Source: UBA8401 sp041665525 (GTDB lineage: Bacteria; Bacteroidota; Ignavibacteria; UBA10030; UBA8401). Taken from it: a stretch of 64,000 nt of DNA. Below the pieces are notes generated by a model that saw only the letters and a program-made list of their open reading frames with translations, did no database searches and was not told where the DNA came from. The DNA lies in the NCBI GenBank assembly GCA_041665525.1, contig JBAYIS010000009.1, positions 1 through 64,000 of the forward strand. The letters run 5' to 3'. Of the stretch, positions 35,446-45,232 are shown in pieces (within the stretch, counting starts at the first letter, position 1; each line of letters begins with the position of its first letter). The translations under genes and the position numbers were made by a program.

Positions 35446-37485
35446 TTATTGAACTAAGAGCAGACGATGAGTGAGTACTCGCCGTCGATTTCCGTTAGTG
35501 ACATTGAGCCTGCAAAAATACACCCCGCTTGGCGAACCGGAAGCATTCCAGATGACAGAGTGTTTTCCTGCGGACATAGATCCGGAAATCAGAGTCTTTA
35601 CTCCTCTTCCTAAAATATCAAATATCCTCAAAGAAACAAAGGAATCCGAAGGCAAATAGAATGGGATTGTTGTGGCAGGATTGAAAGGATTAGGATAGTT
35701 TTTACCTAAAATGATATCCACTGGTGGATTAACGGTTTCTTCACTTCGATAGGTGATCTGATCGCTGCAATACAGGAACAGGCCCCCTTTCCCGTTGCCG
35801 AGAAGAAGATCATTATCACCGTCACTGTCTATATCAATAAGACAGGGTGCCGCTTGCGTTGCGAGATTGATGTCTTTGAATTGATGAGTAACTAATTCAA
35901 ACGTTGGCGCATCCGATTGGGTCTGTTGAAAATGATGAATCCGTCCCTCCCGGTCGCCGATGAGCAAGTCCAAGACTCCATCCATTTCGAGATCGCCGAC
36001 GAAAGGAATTGCGTCGTTCCCGATGTCGATCGGCGTCAGCAATGGATCGATCTGATAGTGGGGCAATGCATTAGTCCCGGTATTTTTCAGGAGAGTCAAT
36101 TTCCCTCCGCTGTCGCCGACAAGCACATCCAATGTTCCATTCCCATCGATATCGGCAACACAGGGAGCAGAATTCTGACCAAAAGTGAATGCATCCAGTG
36201 CATGCAAGGCAGAAACAAAAGAGATTGTTTCTCCGGCCGTTGTATTCAAATACGTTCTCAATATGCCATTAAAACTTCCGATCACCAGATCCGGTTTCCC
36301 GTCTCCGTTCACATCGCCGCTGGAAACCGCTGCATACAATAGGTCGTTGACCGGAAGGACGACGGCAGGTTGAGATTGATACACCGGTTGTGCAGCCGTC
36401 CCAATATTCGGATAGATATGGATAACACCGGTACCGGATGAAACAATAAGATCGAGATCTCCGTCGATGTCCATGTCCGCTGCGGTAATAGTGCTGCGGC
36501 TGCCGGCGTCGATCATTGGAATAAAATTCTTTGTCTGTTCCAGATAGAACGGTTCGATGTTCGTTCCGATGTTTTTCAGGAAATGAAAATTTTCCTTTCC
36601 GGCAGAAGGATAAACACTTCCAATCATCAGATCGATGAATCCATCCTGATCCATATCTACGTGTTGCGGTATATTGAATCCTTTGGTGAGAATGATTGCT
36701 TCGTTAGGATAGGTCGAATCGACCAGTGTAATATTCGGTATTTGGTTCGTTCCGTTGTTCTTTAAATAATACAGACTGGGATTAAAAAGATCCCCCCAGA
36801 ACAGATCGAGAACGCCGTTACTGTCAGCATCGAAAAATTCTATGCTGCTGGCACCGTGCATCTCTTTCTTCAGTCCGGGTCCCCCCTGAATATTAATTCC
36901 GCCGAACTCGCTGGTGACGAACGCAAATTTCGGAGAGAATGGCGTACCTACATTCTTGTACAATGTGATGGAACCGATCGAACTGCCGGTGAAGAAATCA
37001 TCATCTCCATCACCGTCGATATCCGCAAAAGTCGGGATGCTGAATCTCTCGCTGAACAGTTCTCCGCCGGAGGTGTCATGGAAAGCAGGAATGTCGAGGA
37101 AAAATTGCGGAGCAGTTGCTGTTCCAATGTTCGTATAAAGGGAAACTTCTGATGCGGCGCCGTTCGTCATACAATCGTTATCGCCGTCGTGATCAATATC
37201 CACAAAATGGAACCACGAACCGGCAGATATCCCGAACGTGACGCCGGGTTCCAGCACCAGCGTGCCGGATGAATTCCGGTAGAACCATAGACGGTCATCC
37301 AAATCAAGGATGAACAGATCCGGGTCATGGTCACCGTCAATATCGATAAATTGATAGCGGGGCGTTTCCAATCCGCCCGCAAAAAGATTGGCTCCAAATG
37401 CATGAGGAGAAAAGGTGTAACTCTGCGCAGAGAGGGTTTGTGTGAGCAGGATGCAAAAGAGTAAAAGAATATTTTTATGATCCAT
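35446..37485 (-). CDS. VCBS/FG-GAP repeat surface protein with T9SS tail
   Basis: Secreted protein of 679 residues with a signal peptide (ILLLFCILLTQTLSAQ). At least ten FG-GAP/VCBS repeats carry calcium-type loops such as DIDGDHDPDLF, DIDHDGDNDC, DVNGDGKPDLVIGS and DIDSDGDNDLLLG, giving an integrin-like propeller. The C-terminal 75 residues are a T9SS sorting domain (NYPNPFNPATTIPFYLP, GVYFCRL). It is probably a surface adhesin or binding protein. Its ATG lies inside the last codons of aroB (11-bp overlap), so it is likely transcribed from the aroKB promoter. Confidence 0.88.
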   Translation of the reverse strand: MDHKNILLLFCILLTQTLSAQSYTFSPHAFGANLFAGGLETPRYQFIDIDGDHDPDLFILDLDDRLWFYRNSSGTLVLEPGVTFGISAGSWFHFVDIDHDGDNDCMTNGAASEVSLYTNIGTATAPQFFLDIPAFHDTSGGELFSERFSIPTFADIDGDGDDDFFTGSSIGSITLYKNVGTPFSPKFAFVTSEFGGINIQGGPGLKKEMHGASSIEFFDADSNGVLDLFWGDLFNPSLYYLKNNGTNQIPNITLVDSTYPNEAIILTKGFNIPQHVDMDQDGFIDLMIGSVYPSAGKENFHFLKNIGTNIEPFYLEQTKNFIPMIDAGSRSTITAADMDIDGDLDLIVSSGTGVIHIYPNIGTAAQPVYQSQPAVVLPVNDLLYAAVSSGDVNGDGKPDLVIGSFNGILRTYLNTTAGETISFVSALHALDAFTFGQNSAPCVADIDGNGTLDVLVGDSGGKLTLLKNTGTNALPHYQIDPLLTPIDIGNDAIPFVGDLEMDGVLDLLIGDREGRIHHFQQTQSDAPTFELVTHQFKDINLATQAAPCLIDIDSDGDNDLLLGNGKGGLFLYCSDQITYRSEETVNPPVDIILGKNYPNPFNPATTIPFYLPSDSFVSLRIFDILGRGVKTLISGSMSAGKHSVIWNASGSPSGVYFCRLNVTNGNRRRVLTHRLLLVQ

Positions 37486-38581
37486 ATACCCGCAGGTATT
37501 CGATCGCCCGAAGCACGGACGGTTCGTCTACCGTCGTCGCGACCGAGACTTTTCCGATGGAATTCGGCAGAGGCATGCGTAAAACGCCATTTTTCGTTTT
37601 TTTATCTTTTCTCATTGTCGCAAGCAGTGCGGATGAATTCAGTTTCAACGAAGTCAAGAAGGGAATCGGCAGCCGGTTCACCATAAACTCTATCCGCTCC
37701 AATTCTTGTATTGAGAGCATTCCCATCGCGCAGGCGATGTATGCTTCGGCTACCATACCGTACAGAATCGCTTCACCATGTTTCAAAATGCCAAATTTCC
37801 CGGCCTGTTCAAGCGCGTGTCCGATGGTGTGACCGAAATTCAATATCGCCCTGAGATGATCCTCTTTTTCGTCGCGAGCAACAACAGACGATTTCAACGC
37901 ACAACTTCGGCGAATCATTTTCGCCAACACCGACTGGTCCCGCGAGAGTGCCTTCTCAAGATTCTTTTCAACGAATGAAAAGAATTTCTTATCAAGAATA
38001 ATTCCGTATTTCACCACCTCACCCAATCCGCTGATCATTTCCCGTTTCGGCAGTGTTGCAAGCACGGATGTATCTGCAAGGACAAATTTCGGCTGATAGA
38101 ATGCACCAATCATGTTCTTCGCCAGAGGATGATTAATTCCGACCTTTCCGCCCACCGAACTATCCACCTGCGCCAACAACGTGGTCGGAATTTGCACAAA
38201 TCCGATCCCCCGCTGATACGTAGCGGCGATGAATCCGGCAAGATCACCAATCACTCCCCCACCTAATGCAACAATCGTCGAAGACCGCTCCATGTTCCGT
38301 TCAAGCAATTCGGAATATATCCGTTTCGCTGTTCCGAGGCTTTTCTGCCCCTCTCCGGAGGGCAGAATAATTGTATGGACAGAGAATTTTTTAGAAAGAA
38401 GACTTTTGCGGACAAGAGGCAGATATCGTGATGCGACCGTCTGATCGGTGATGATAACAACCGATCGCGAAATGTTGTGTTTCCGGAATATCGTTCCCGC
38501 CGTAGTCAATAGGCCGCTGCCGATGTAGATAGGATAAGAACGATTTCCCAGCGGGACGCGGACAATGGAATTAGTCGACAT
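37475..38581 (-). CDS. aroB: 3-dehydroquinate synthase
   Basis: Second step of the shikimate pathway: converts DAHP to 3-dehydroquinate with NAD and a divalent metal. The NAD-binding part has GGGVIGDLAGFIAATYQRG. The core has PTTLLAQVDSSVGGKVGINHPLAKN, shown in part as DSSVGGKVG. Metal ligands lie in GLGEVVKYG and NFGHTIGHALE. Protein length from the ATG at 38581 is 368 residues, normal for the family. It overlaps the end of aroK by 11 bp, and its own end overlaps the VCBS gene. Confidence 0.96.
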   Translation of the reverse strand: MSTNSIVRVPLGNRSYPIYIGSGLLTTAGTIFRKHNISRSVVIITDQTVASRYLPLVRKSLLSKKFSVHTIILPSGEGQKSLGTAKRIYSELLERNMERSSTIVALGGGVIGDLAGFIAATYQRGIGFVQIPTTLLAQVDSSVGGKVGINHPLAKNMIGAFYQPKFVLADTSVLATLPKREMISGLGEVVKYGIILDKKFFSFVEKNLEKALSRDQSVLAKMIRRSCALKSSVVARDEKEDHLRAILNFGHTIGHALEQAGKFGILKHGEAILYGMVAEAYIACAMGMLSIQELERIEFMVNRLPIPFLTSLKLNSSALLATMRKDKKTKNGVLRMPLPNSIGKVSVATTVDEPSVLRAIEYLRVYGS

Positions 38582-39125
38582 AGTGCGAGATCTTTTTTGC
38601 AAGTTCATCGATGGTATATCCTATCTTCTTATCGTCAGTGGTGATGATAACATCGGCCTGGTTGTAAAATTTTTCCCGGGTGGATAACAAATTCTCTATC
38701 TTCTGCTTCAAGTCATCGCCGTCCAGCAGTTTCCCATCGTCGTCCCGCAGCATCGGACGGTCGCTCTTCGTCCGCAGCCGCTGATAGATGTGCTCGACAT
38801 CCGATTTCAAATAGATCAACACGCCGTGCTGTTTTACCAGATCAAGTGTTTCATCGTTGGTCACCGTACCGCCGCCCAGTGAAACGATGGTGGTGGACAT
38901 ACCGAGAATATCTCTTAGTGTTTTCCGTTCCAGTGAACGAAATTTCTGTTCCCCTTCAGCGGCGAAAATATCGCTGATCTTTTTCTCCTCGTTATGTTCG
39001 ATCAAAATATCCAGATCGATAAATTTGAATCCGATGGTATTGGCAAGGATCGGCCCCACGGTACTTTTTCCGCTTCCCATAAAACCGGTCAAAAAAACAA
39101 TGGATTTTTTCTCTTTTTGTTTCAT
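38571..39125 (-). CDS. aroK: shikimate kinase
   Basis: Phosphorylates shikimate at the 3-hydroxyl with ATP in aromatic amino acid synthesis. Walker A is GFMGSGKSTVG, the shikimate-binding FIDLD segment follows, then SLGGGTV, and the lid reads RTKSDRPML. About 184 residues from the ATG at 39125, which has ggaatgaac before it; upstream starts at 39131 or 39179 are possible but add a hydrophobic tail not found in the family. aroB follows with an 11-bp overlap. Confidence 0.95.
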   Translation of the reverse strand: MKQKEKKSIVFLTGFMGSGKSTVGPILANTIGFKFIDLDILIEHNEEKKISDIFAAEGEQKFRSLERKTLRDILGMSTTIVSLGGGTVTNDETLDLVKQHGVLIYLKSDVEHIYQRLRTKSDRPMLRDDDGKLLDGDDLKQKIENLLSTREKFYNQADVIITTDDKKIGYTIDELAKKISHYVD

Positions 39126-39199
39126 GTTCATTCCGCGATAAAAAAACAAATTCCCGCCGAACAGCGGCAGGAATATCAAAATGTACAGCAGGAACCATT

Positions 39200-39892
39200 C
39201 TAGAATGTAAAGACCAACCCGCCGATGTAGTTCACTCCGAACAAATTCACTTTGGTGACCTCGTCGCCTTGCGGCAGCCGGATTGTGTATCCCAGATATT
39301 CAACCGACGCCTGATCGAATTTCGTCGTAATATCGAAATGCGGATCCCGGAATTTAATTTCGAACCGGAGCATTACCCGCTCCAGCAACCGGTAATCGAT
39401 CCCGGTCATCACGTGGATGCCAAGGTAGGCGGTGGAGGAAACTGTTTCGGATGGCACATGTGCGATGGAGTAGTTCCGTTTTCCGTCATACGAACCGATG
39501 CCGCCGCCAAGATAGAATTTAATATTTTCGCTGCTGACCGGCACGATGAAATATCCGCTCAATTCCAACGCCACCACTTCAAATCCTTCTTCATTGGGCA
39601 CAGCGAGATAATTGTGCTGCAGATATAATTCAATGCGCTGTTCGTTGGCGGAAATTTTTTCTGCGGAAAACCCAAGGAAAAATCGTTCCCAGAGAATATT
39701 CCATCGGATGTCTGCACCGTAACCGAAATTCGATGTAAAGGTGCGCTCATTGCCGAATAATGCCGGCCGGTCCACATTATACAGAAACCGCGTACTCGTG
39801 GTAAATGTCCCTTTCAGTGAAAATGAAAAATCTTGTCCCGAAGCAACTGCTGTCAGCAATACCAGCAGCTGCAGTACCGCAAGTCTTCTCAT
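39200..39892 (-). CDS. outer-membrane beta-barrel protein
   Basis: Protein of 230 residues with a signal peptide (LQLLVLLTAVASGQ). Alternating strands fill the rest: FGYGADIRWNILWERFFLGF, shown up to 20 residues, VVALELSGYFIVPV, FYLGGGIGSYDG and YLGIHVMTGIDYRLL. The final residues are NYIGGLVFTF, a typical barrel end with terminal phenylalanine. A strong ribosome site (ggagggtga) precedes the ATG. It lies between the PpiD-like foldase gene and aroK. The specific role is unknown. Confidence 0.7.
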   Translation of the reverse strand: MRRLAVLQLLVLLTAVASGQDFSFSLKGTFTTSTRFLYNVDRPALFGNERTFTSNFGYGADIRWNILWERFFLGFSAEKISANEQRIELYLQHNYLAVPNEEGFEVVALELSGYFIVPVSSENIKFYLGGGIGSYDGKRNYSIAHVPSETVSSTAYLGIHVMTGIDYRLLERVMLRFEIKFRDPHFDITTKFDQASVEYLGYTIRLPQGDEVTKVNLFGVNYIGGLVFTF

Positions 39893-39908
39893 TCACCCTC
39901 CAGAGTGA

Positions 39909-41999
39909 TTATCTGAAGAACATATCCCGGTTATCTTCGATATCCGCAGTTTCTTTCAATTTTGCAAGCCATTGGGTCAGCACGCGCTGGCGTTTTTCTG
40001 TTATCATCTGCGTTGCCAGCATGTTTTTCATCAGGGAATATCCCGCGCTATCGAACGGTGTCTTGCTGAGGACCTTCATCAAATAGATACCGCGTTTTCC
40101 TTCGACGGGTGGAATAATCTTCCCTTCCGCAGCATTCTTTGCAGCTCCGCTGAATGCATATTCGCGTCCCACAGTCGGGATACCGCCGCCGTAAGTGAAT
40201 TCGCCGGTCGTTTGCACGGAAACGTTTGGATCCGCGGCAAGTGAATTCAAGTCGCCGTTTTCTCCGAGTGCTGTGAATTTTTCCTGAACAAGTTCCTTTA
40301 ATTTCGACATCTTCTTCTGCCGCAACGCACGTCCGCGCAGCGATTCTTTCACCTCATCGAACGGGCGAACACCTTCTTTTTTTACTTCGCTGATCTTCAC
40401 CACTGCATATCCATTATTCACTTGATATGCATCGCTGATATCACCGAGATCGTTGTTGAATGCGAACTTATTGATTGAACCGAATTGCCCGATACCGGGA
40501 ATATATGCATCCTTAGCAAATTCGGTCGATTCCATCACCTGCAATCCAGCCGCTTCAGCATCACTTTCAAAATTTCCTTTTTTCGCGATATAGGCAAAAT
40601 CCTGTGCACGCTGGAATGCTTCTTCTTTTGTGGAAGCGCTCGCCTTAATTGGAATGGTGATTGCAGCAACTTTCAACTCCCGCGAATCACGTCCTTCAAT
40701 TTTGATGACATGAATGCCAAACTGCGTTTTCACCGGTCCGATCAATTGTCCGGGACGACCTGCGAGTGCCGCTGTTTCAAATTCCTTCACCATTCGTCCT
40801 TTACCAAACCAACCTAGATCACCGCCAGAACTGGAAGCAGCCGGTTCAACGGAATATTGTCGTGCCAGAGAGGCGAAATCCTCGCCGCGCTGTGCGCGTG
40901 CAATCAATTCGCCGGCAAGTTTCCTTGCCGATACTTCTTGTTCCGGAGTGGAGGAACTCAATAGGATATGACGCGCTTTTACATAGACTTCAGCTGTACG
41001 TTTTTCTTCAATCACTTTGAAGAGATGTGATCCGTCGAAATCCGAGACCGGTCCGACCAATTCACCCACTTTTGCGGAGAAGACAGCTTTTTCCTTTTCC
41101 TGCGTCATTTCCCCATGCTTAAAGAACGCCGCTTCCGGAGAGGTCTCTGCATAATCTTTCTGCACTTCAACGAAGTCTTCGCCGGATTTGATCCGCTGCA
41201 GAACACTGTTGATCTCCGACAGAACATCCGCTGAATCTCTGGAGGAAGGCTGATCACTGAAATACACATATTTTATTTTCCGAACAGCCGGTTGCTTGAA
41301 TTCATCGGTATTCTCATTGTAGATGCTTTTCATATCTTCGTCGGCGACAGTAACAGCATCGTTTGCTACGATTCTTTCCGGATCGAAAAATGCATACTGA
41401 ACATTCGCCTTCATGTTCTGATCCATATACCGGTCACGAATCTCACCATCCGTTGCACGAACGGATGAAAAGACTACGCTTTGCATCTTCTCGGCAAGGC
41501 GCTGTTGACGCAATGCGCTTTCTACCTGAATCCAGACCTCGCGGTTGCGCGGATCGTTCAACGCCTGATCGTAGGCGTCACGACGGAATTGACCAGTGGA
41601 ATCACGGAACTGCTGCACCAGAAAGTCCGGTGGATTTTCACCGCGTACCCAATCGATGATCTCCTGATCTGTCACGCTGATACCGGCTTTCACTGTCTCG
41701 CGTTCCAGCAAGGACTGTGTAACAAGATTGTTCCATACCTGTTCGCGGATCTGCTTCATCAAATTGTCGTCGGGATCTTGTTTGGTCTGCTGCTTGTATT
41801 GTTCCGCCTGACGGCGCACAAGTTCAGAGAATTCCTGGTAGGATATCTTCTTTCCCTCAATTATTCCGACAGAATCGCTTTGACGCGACATACCGAGATA
41901 ATCCATTCCCCATTCGAAAACGATCGTAATAATAAACACAACAACCAATCCGATAAGAATGACCGGCATGTTGTTACGCATTCTTGTCATAATAGCCAT
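39909..41999 (-). CDS. PpiD-like periplasmic peptidyl-prolyl isomerase
   Basis: Membrane-anchored foldase of 696 residues. One N-terminal helix at about 12-30 anchors it in the inner membrane. A SurA-N-like chaperone part follows at about 35-200, with signature EGKKISYQEFSELVRRQ. A parvulin domain at about 340-445 has ARHILLSSS, FASLARQYS, GGDLGWFGKG and GPVKTQFGIHVIKI. A weaker parvulin-like part precedes it at about 225-330. It helps fold proteins leaving the Sec translocon. The neighbouring downstream gene encodes an outer-membrane barrel protein. Confidence 0.88.
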   Translation of the reverse strand: MAIMTRMRNNMPVILIGLVVVFIITIVFEWGMDYLGMSRQSDSVGIIEGKKISYQEFSELVRRQAEQYKQQTKQDPDDNLMKQIREQVWNNLVTQSLLERETVKAGISVTDQEIIDWVRGENPPDFLVQQFRDSTGQFRRDAYDQALNDPRNREVWIQVESALRQQRLAEKMQSVVFSSVRATDGEIRDRYMDQNMKANVQYAFFDPERIVANDAVTVADEDMKSIYNENTDEFKQPAVRKIKYVYFSDQPSSRDSADVLSEINSVLQRIKSGEDFVEVQKDYAETSPEAAFFKHGEMTQEKEKAVFSAKVGELVGPVSDFDGSHLFKVIEEKRTAEVYVKARHILLSSSTPEQEVSARKLAGELIARAQRGEDFASLARQYSVEPAASSSGGDLGWFGKGRMVKEFETAALAGRPGQLIGPVKTQFGIHVIKIEGRDSRELKVAAITIPIKASASTKEEAFQRAQDFAYIAKKGNFESDAEAAGLQVMESTEFAKDAYIPGIGQFGSINKFAFNNDLGDISDAYQVNNGYAVVKISEVKKEGVRPFDEVKESLRGRALRQKKMSKLKELVQEKFTALGENGDLNSLAADPNVSVQTTGEFTYGGGIPTVGREYAFSGAAKNAAEGKIIPPVEGKRGIYLMKVLSKTPFDSAGYSLMKNMLATQMITEKRQRVLTQWLAKLKETADIEDNRDMFFR

Positions 42000-42130
42000 A
42001 CTACGTTACAACTCCTTACTGCAAAGATATTGTGAAAAATTGGATTTTTACTTGTTTATAAATTGAAAGATAACCGAAATACCGCTGAAAAACAAAGGAA
42101 AATTGCGCGGAAGTGACGAAAAGGAACAAT

Positions 42131-44026
42131 TTAGGAGGTTTGAGGAGATGTCAACGGCTCCGCAGAGGATTCATCCGTTTCAAAATATTCATGTATCTTT
42201 TGCGCAGTTTTCTCGCCGACAACTTCGGTCAACTGTTCCATCGAAGCAAATTTCACTCCCTGGACAGATCCAAAAGCTTCGAGCAGTTCTTTCGCCCGTT
42301 TTTTCCCGATTCCTTCGATCAGATCCAATTCCGTCTGAAGCGTTCGCTTGTCCCGCAGTGAACGGTGGAAGGTGATGGCAAACCGGTGTGCCTCATCCCT
42401 CACCTGCTGAAGCAGCCGCAACGCAGAGGATGATTTCGGGATCGGCAGCGGATCGCTCTCTCCAGGAACAAAAACTTCTTCCAGCCGTTTGGCTAGACTG
42501 ATAATGGGATGCTGATCCAATTTCAATTCGGACAGCGATTCCATTGCACTGGAAAGCTGGCCTTTCCCGCCGTCCACCATAATTAATTCCGGCAGTTCGA
42601 GCGCTTCATCCAACACACGTTTATACCGTCGGTAGATTACCTCCTTCATGCTTGCAAAATCATTCACTTCCGACGGAGCAACGGATTTGATTTTGAATTT
42701 TCTATATTCGCTCTTCTTTGGTTTTCCATCCACGAATACCACCATTGAAGCAACCGTCTCCGTCCCTTGAAAATGGGAGATATCGAAACATTCTATCCTT
42801 CGCGGCGGTTTGGCCATCCGCAGGTCGCGCTGCAACGACCGGACAGCGGCGGGAATGAAATCCTTCTGCTTCAGTTTTTGCAGCTTCAATTCGTCCAGCA
42901 GGAATTTCGCGTTATTCCGGCACATGGCGATCAGCTTCGCCAATTCTCCCCCTTCCGGCAATAGGAATGAGACACCGCCGCTGCGACGAAGTGTGAGCCA
43001 TTGTTGTATAAGCGTTTTGGATTCGATATCGTACGACAGAATGATTTCCTTCGGGACGTCAACTGCTTCCAGATAATACCGTTGCACCAGTGTCTCGAGG
43101 ATCTCGCTGTCTGTTTTTCCTTCAACTCCGTTCATATAATAATGCTGGCGACCAATCACTTTCCCTTCGCGGATTTTGAAAATCACTCCGCATGCATCAT
43201 CATCCTCCGTCGCTGCCGCCACGATGTCCCGATCCCGCAGTTCCACATCCACCACTTTTTGTTTGGAGGAATATATCTCCAGCTCTTTCATCCTGTCCCG
43301 ATAATGCGCTGCATCCTCAAACCGCAGCTGTTCCGCTGCGGCGTTCATCTGTTTTTCCAGAGTTTCGAGTACAACGGCAACCTTTCCGTTCAGCACCTGT
43401 TCCACGTTTGCGATCATGGACTGGTAATGCTCTTTGGTGACCAGACCTTCACACGGACCTTCGCATTTTTTTATATGGTAATCCAGACAGACACGGGTTT
43501 TCTTTTTTGCGATAAACTCTTCGTCGATCATAAAATTGCAGCTGCGGATCATAAAGATGTCGCGTACGGTTTTTAGCGCCGCCCTCATGGTGAGCACATC
43601 GGTATACGGACCGAAATACCGCGAACCGTCCCGGCGGATACGCCGTGTGACGAAAACGCGGGGATACGGTTCGTTTGTTACAACAATGTACGGGTACGAC
43701 TTGTCATCTTTCAGGTTGACGTTGTATCGTGGTTTGTGGAGTTTGATAAGATTTGCTTCAAGGATCAACGCTTCCACTTCCGAATCGGTGGTAATGATCT
43801 CCAAATCCGATATCTTTGCGACCATCGATGCAATGCGCGGTTCGTGGTTGCGGGACTGATGAAAATACTGTCGCACGCGGTTGCGCAAGTTTACCGCTTT
43901 ACCCACATACAGGATTTGCGCATCCTTGTTTTTAAACTGATACACACCCGGACTTAGCGGAAGATTATCCAGTTTATCCTGCAAATCAAATGCATTTACT
44001 AGCGATATTTGAATTCCATCACTCAT
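42131..44026 (-). CDS. uvrC: UvrABC excinuclease subunit C
   Basis: Makes both incisions around a DNA lesion in nucleotide excision repair, acting with UvrB. The N-terminal GIY-YIG nuclease has GVYQFKNKDAQILYVGKA. A UvrB-binding UVR motif follows at about 205-240 (AAEQLRFEDAAHYRDRMKEL). The RNase H-like second nuclease contains RIECFDISHFQGTETVASMV in part and MVDGGKGQL. The C-terminal helix-hairpin-helix is LIEGIGKKRAKELLEAFG. The ATG at 44026 has gggaattg before it. It lies downstream of mce and radC. Confidence 0.97.
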   Translation of the reverse strand: MSDGIQISLVNAFDLQDKLDNLPLSPGVYQFKNKDAQILYVGKAVNLRNRVRQYFHQSRNHEPRIASMVAKISDLEIITTDSEVEALILEANLIKLHKPRYNVNLKDDKSYPYIVVTNEPYPRVFVTRRIRRDGSRYFGPYTDVLTMRAALKTVRDIFMIRSCNFMIDEEFIAKKKTRVCLDYHIKKCEGPCEGLVTKEHYQSMIANVEQVLNGKVAVVLETLEKQMNAAAEQLRFEDAAHYRDRMKELEIYSSKQKVVDVELRDRDIVAAATEDDDACGVIFKIREGKVIGRQHYYMNGVEGKTDSEILETLVQRYYLEAVDVPKEIILSYDIESKTLIQQWLTLRRSGGVSFLLPEGGELAKLIAMCRNNAKFLLDELKLQKLKQKDFIPAAVRSLQRDLRMAKPPRRIECFDISHFQGTETVASMVVFVDGKPKKSEYRKFKIKSVAPSEVNDFASMKEVIYRRYKRVLDEALELPELIMVDGGKGQLSSAMESLSELKLDQHPIISLAKRLEEVFVPGESDPLPIPKSSSALRLLQQVRDEAHRFAITFHRSLRDKRTLQTELDLIEGIGKKRAKELLEAFGSVQGVKFASMEQLTEVVGEKTAQKIHEYFETDESSAEPLTSPQTS

Positions 44027-44091
44027 CAATTCCCGACATTATTGAAAATCTTGTAATCTTATAATCTTGAAATTTATCAAATTGACAATTT

Positions 44092-44496
44092 TCAATTCAT
44101 CTTTTCACACAACTCTATCAGCACCCCATTCGTCGATTTCGGATGAAGGAATGCAACCAAATATCCGTCACCGCCTGCCGACGGAACATCGTTGACGAAG
44201 ATAAATCCTTCCCCTTTCAATCGTCCGATCTCTTCTTTAATATTTTCCACTTCCAGGCAGAGATGATGTATCCCTTCTCCCTTTTTATCGATGAACTTGG
44301 CGATAGAAGAATCCGGCGCAGTCGATTCGATCAGCTCAATGGAAGTCTCACCAATCGGAAAGAATGCGATCGTCGCTTTTTGTTCAGGGACAGATTCCGT
44401 CAATGCTGCGGATTGTCCGAAGAGTTTTGTGAAGATTTCGGAGGAGAGTCCCAGCTGTTTCACTGCGACGCCGATGTGATTGATTCGTGTGATCAT
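44092..44496 (-). CDS. mce: methylmalonyl-CoA epimerase
   Basis: Small VOC-fold enzyme of 134 residues that interconverts the 2R and 2S forms of methylmalonyl-CoA, used in propionate and branched-chain metabolism. Metal ligands are visible in NHIGVAV (H7), GIHHLCLEV and the final VLIELCEK. The length is normal. No mutase gene is present in the window. It lies 14 bp downstream of radC and upstream of uvrC on the same strand. Confidence 0.9.
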   Translation of the reverse strand: MITRINHIGVAVKQLGLSSEIFTKLFGQSAALTESVPEQKATIAFFPIGETSIELIESTAPDSSIAKFIDKKGEGIHHLCLEVENIKEEIGRLKGEGFIFVNDVPSAGGDGYLVAFLHPKSTNGVLIELCEKMN

Positions 44497-44510
44497 AACG
44501 TATTCTTTCT

Positions 44511-45230
44511 TTACAGTAATCCGCGTTCCATCATACTGGTGAAATCGTTTCCGGCAATAATGATGTGGTCGTGCACAGGAATTCCGATGATCTTCCCTGC
44601 TTCAACAATCTGTTTGGTGATCGCAATGTCTTCCCGGCTCGGTTCCCGGTTGCCGCTGGGATGATTATGCAATAGAATCACGCTGGCAGCATTTTCCAGG
44701 ATCGCTTCCCGGAAGACTTCCCGTGGATGGGTCAGTGAAGAATTCAGCAACCCTTTTGTGATGATCCGTTCCTGAGTGATTTTATTTGCGCTGTTCAAGC
44801 ACAACACTTTGAACACTTCCTGTTTCAGATCCCGCAGTTCCGGACCGCATCGCCGCGCCACATCCTCCGGAGACCGGATCGGTTCGGAGGCATCGGCATC
44901 CGATGTAGAAAACCGACGGGCAAGCTCAAACGCTGCCACGATTGTTACCGCCTTGGCGGTGCCGATCCCTTTGTTCTTCTTTTGCCGGAGATCGGCAACG
45001 GAAAGCGAGGAAAGATTTCTGAGCGTCCGGTGCTGCAGTATCAGTTTCTTTGCCACCTCAACTGCGGAGAGATTCTCTGTTCCAATATTGATCAGAATCG
45101 CCAGCAATTCGGAATCCGACAGGGACGAAGCACCGTGCTTGATTAATTTCTCTCGCGGTCGTTCGTCCTCCGGCCATTCTTTAATAGCGGTATACCGTAC
45201 GGGCGGTTCGTTGGATCTTGGTGTTTCCAT
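44511..45230 (-). CDS. radC: RadC-family JAB/MPN-domain protein
   Basis: Protein of 239 residues. Residues about 10-105 carry helix-hairpin-helix-like segments (GASSLSDSELLAILI, GIGTAKAVTIVAAFELARR). Residues about 115-239 form the RadC MPN domain with the zinc motif LLHNHPSGNREPSREDI (H-x-H ... S-x-x-D). Despite its old link to DNA repair, a direct repair role is unproven; the fold suggests a metal-dependent hydrolase. It abuts the TPR/binding-protein gene: that gene's TAA lies 3 bases before this ATG. Confidence 0.93.
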   Translation of the reverse strand: METPRSNEPPVRYTAIKEWPEDERPREKLIKHGASSLSDSELLAILINIGTENLSAVEVAKKLILQHRTLRNLSSLSVADLRQKKNKGIGTAKAVTIVAAFELARRFSTSDADASEPIRSPEDVARRCGPELRDLKQEVFKVLCLNSANKITQERIITKGLLNSSLTHPREVFREAILENAASVILLHNHPSGNREPSREDIAITKQIVEAGKIIGIPVHDHIIIAGNDFTSMMERGLL

Positions 45231-45232
45231 CG

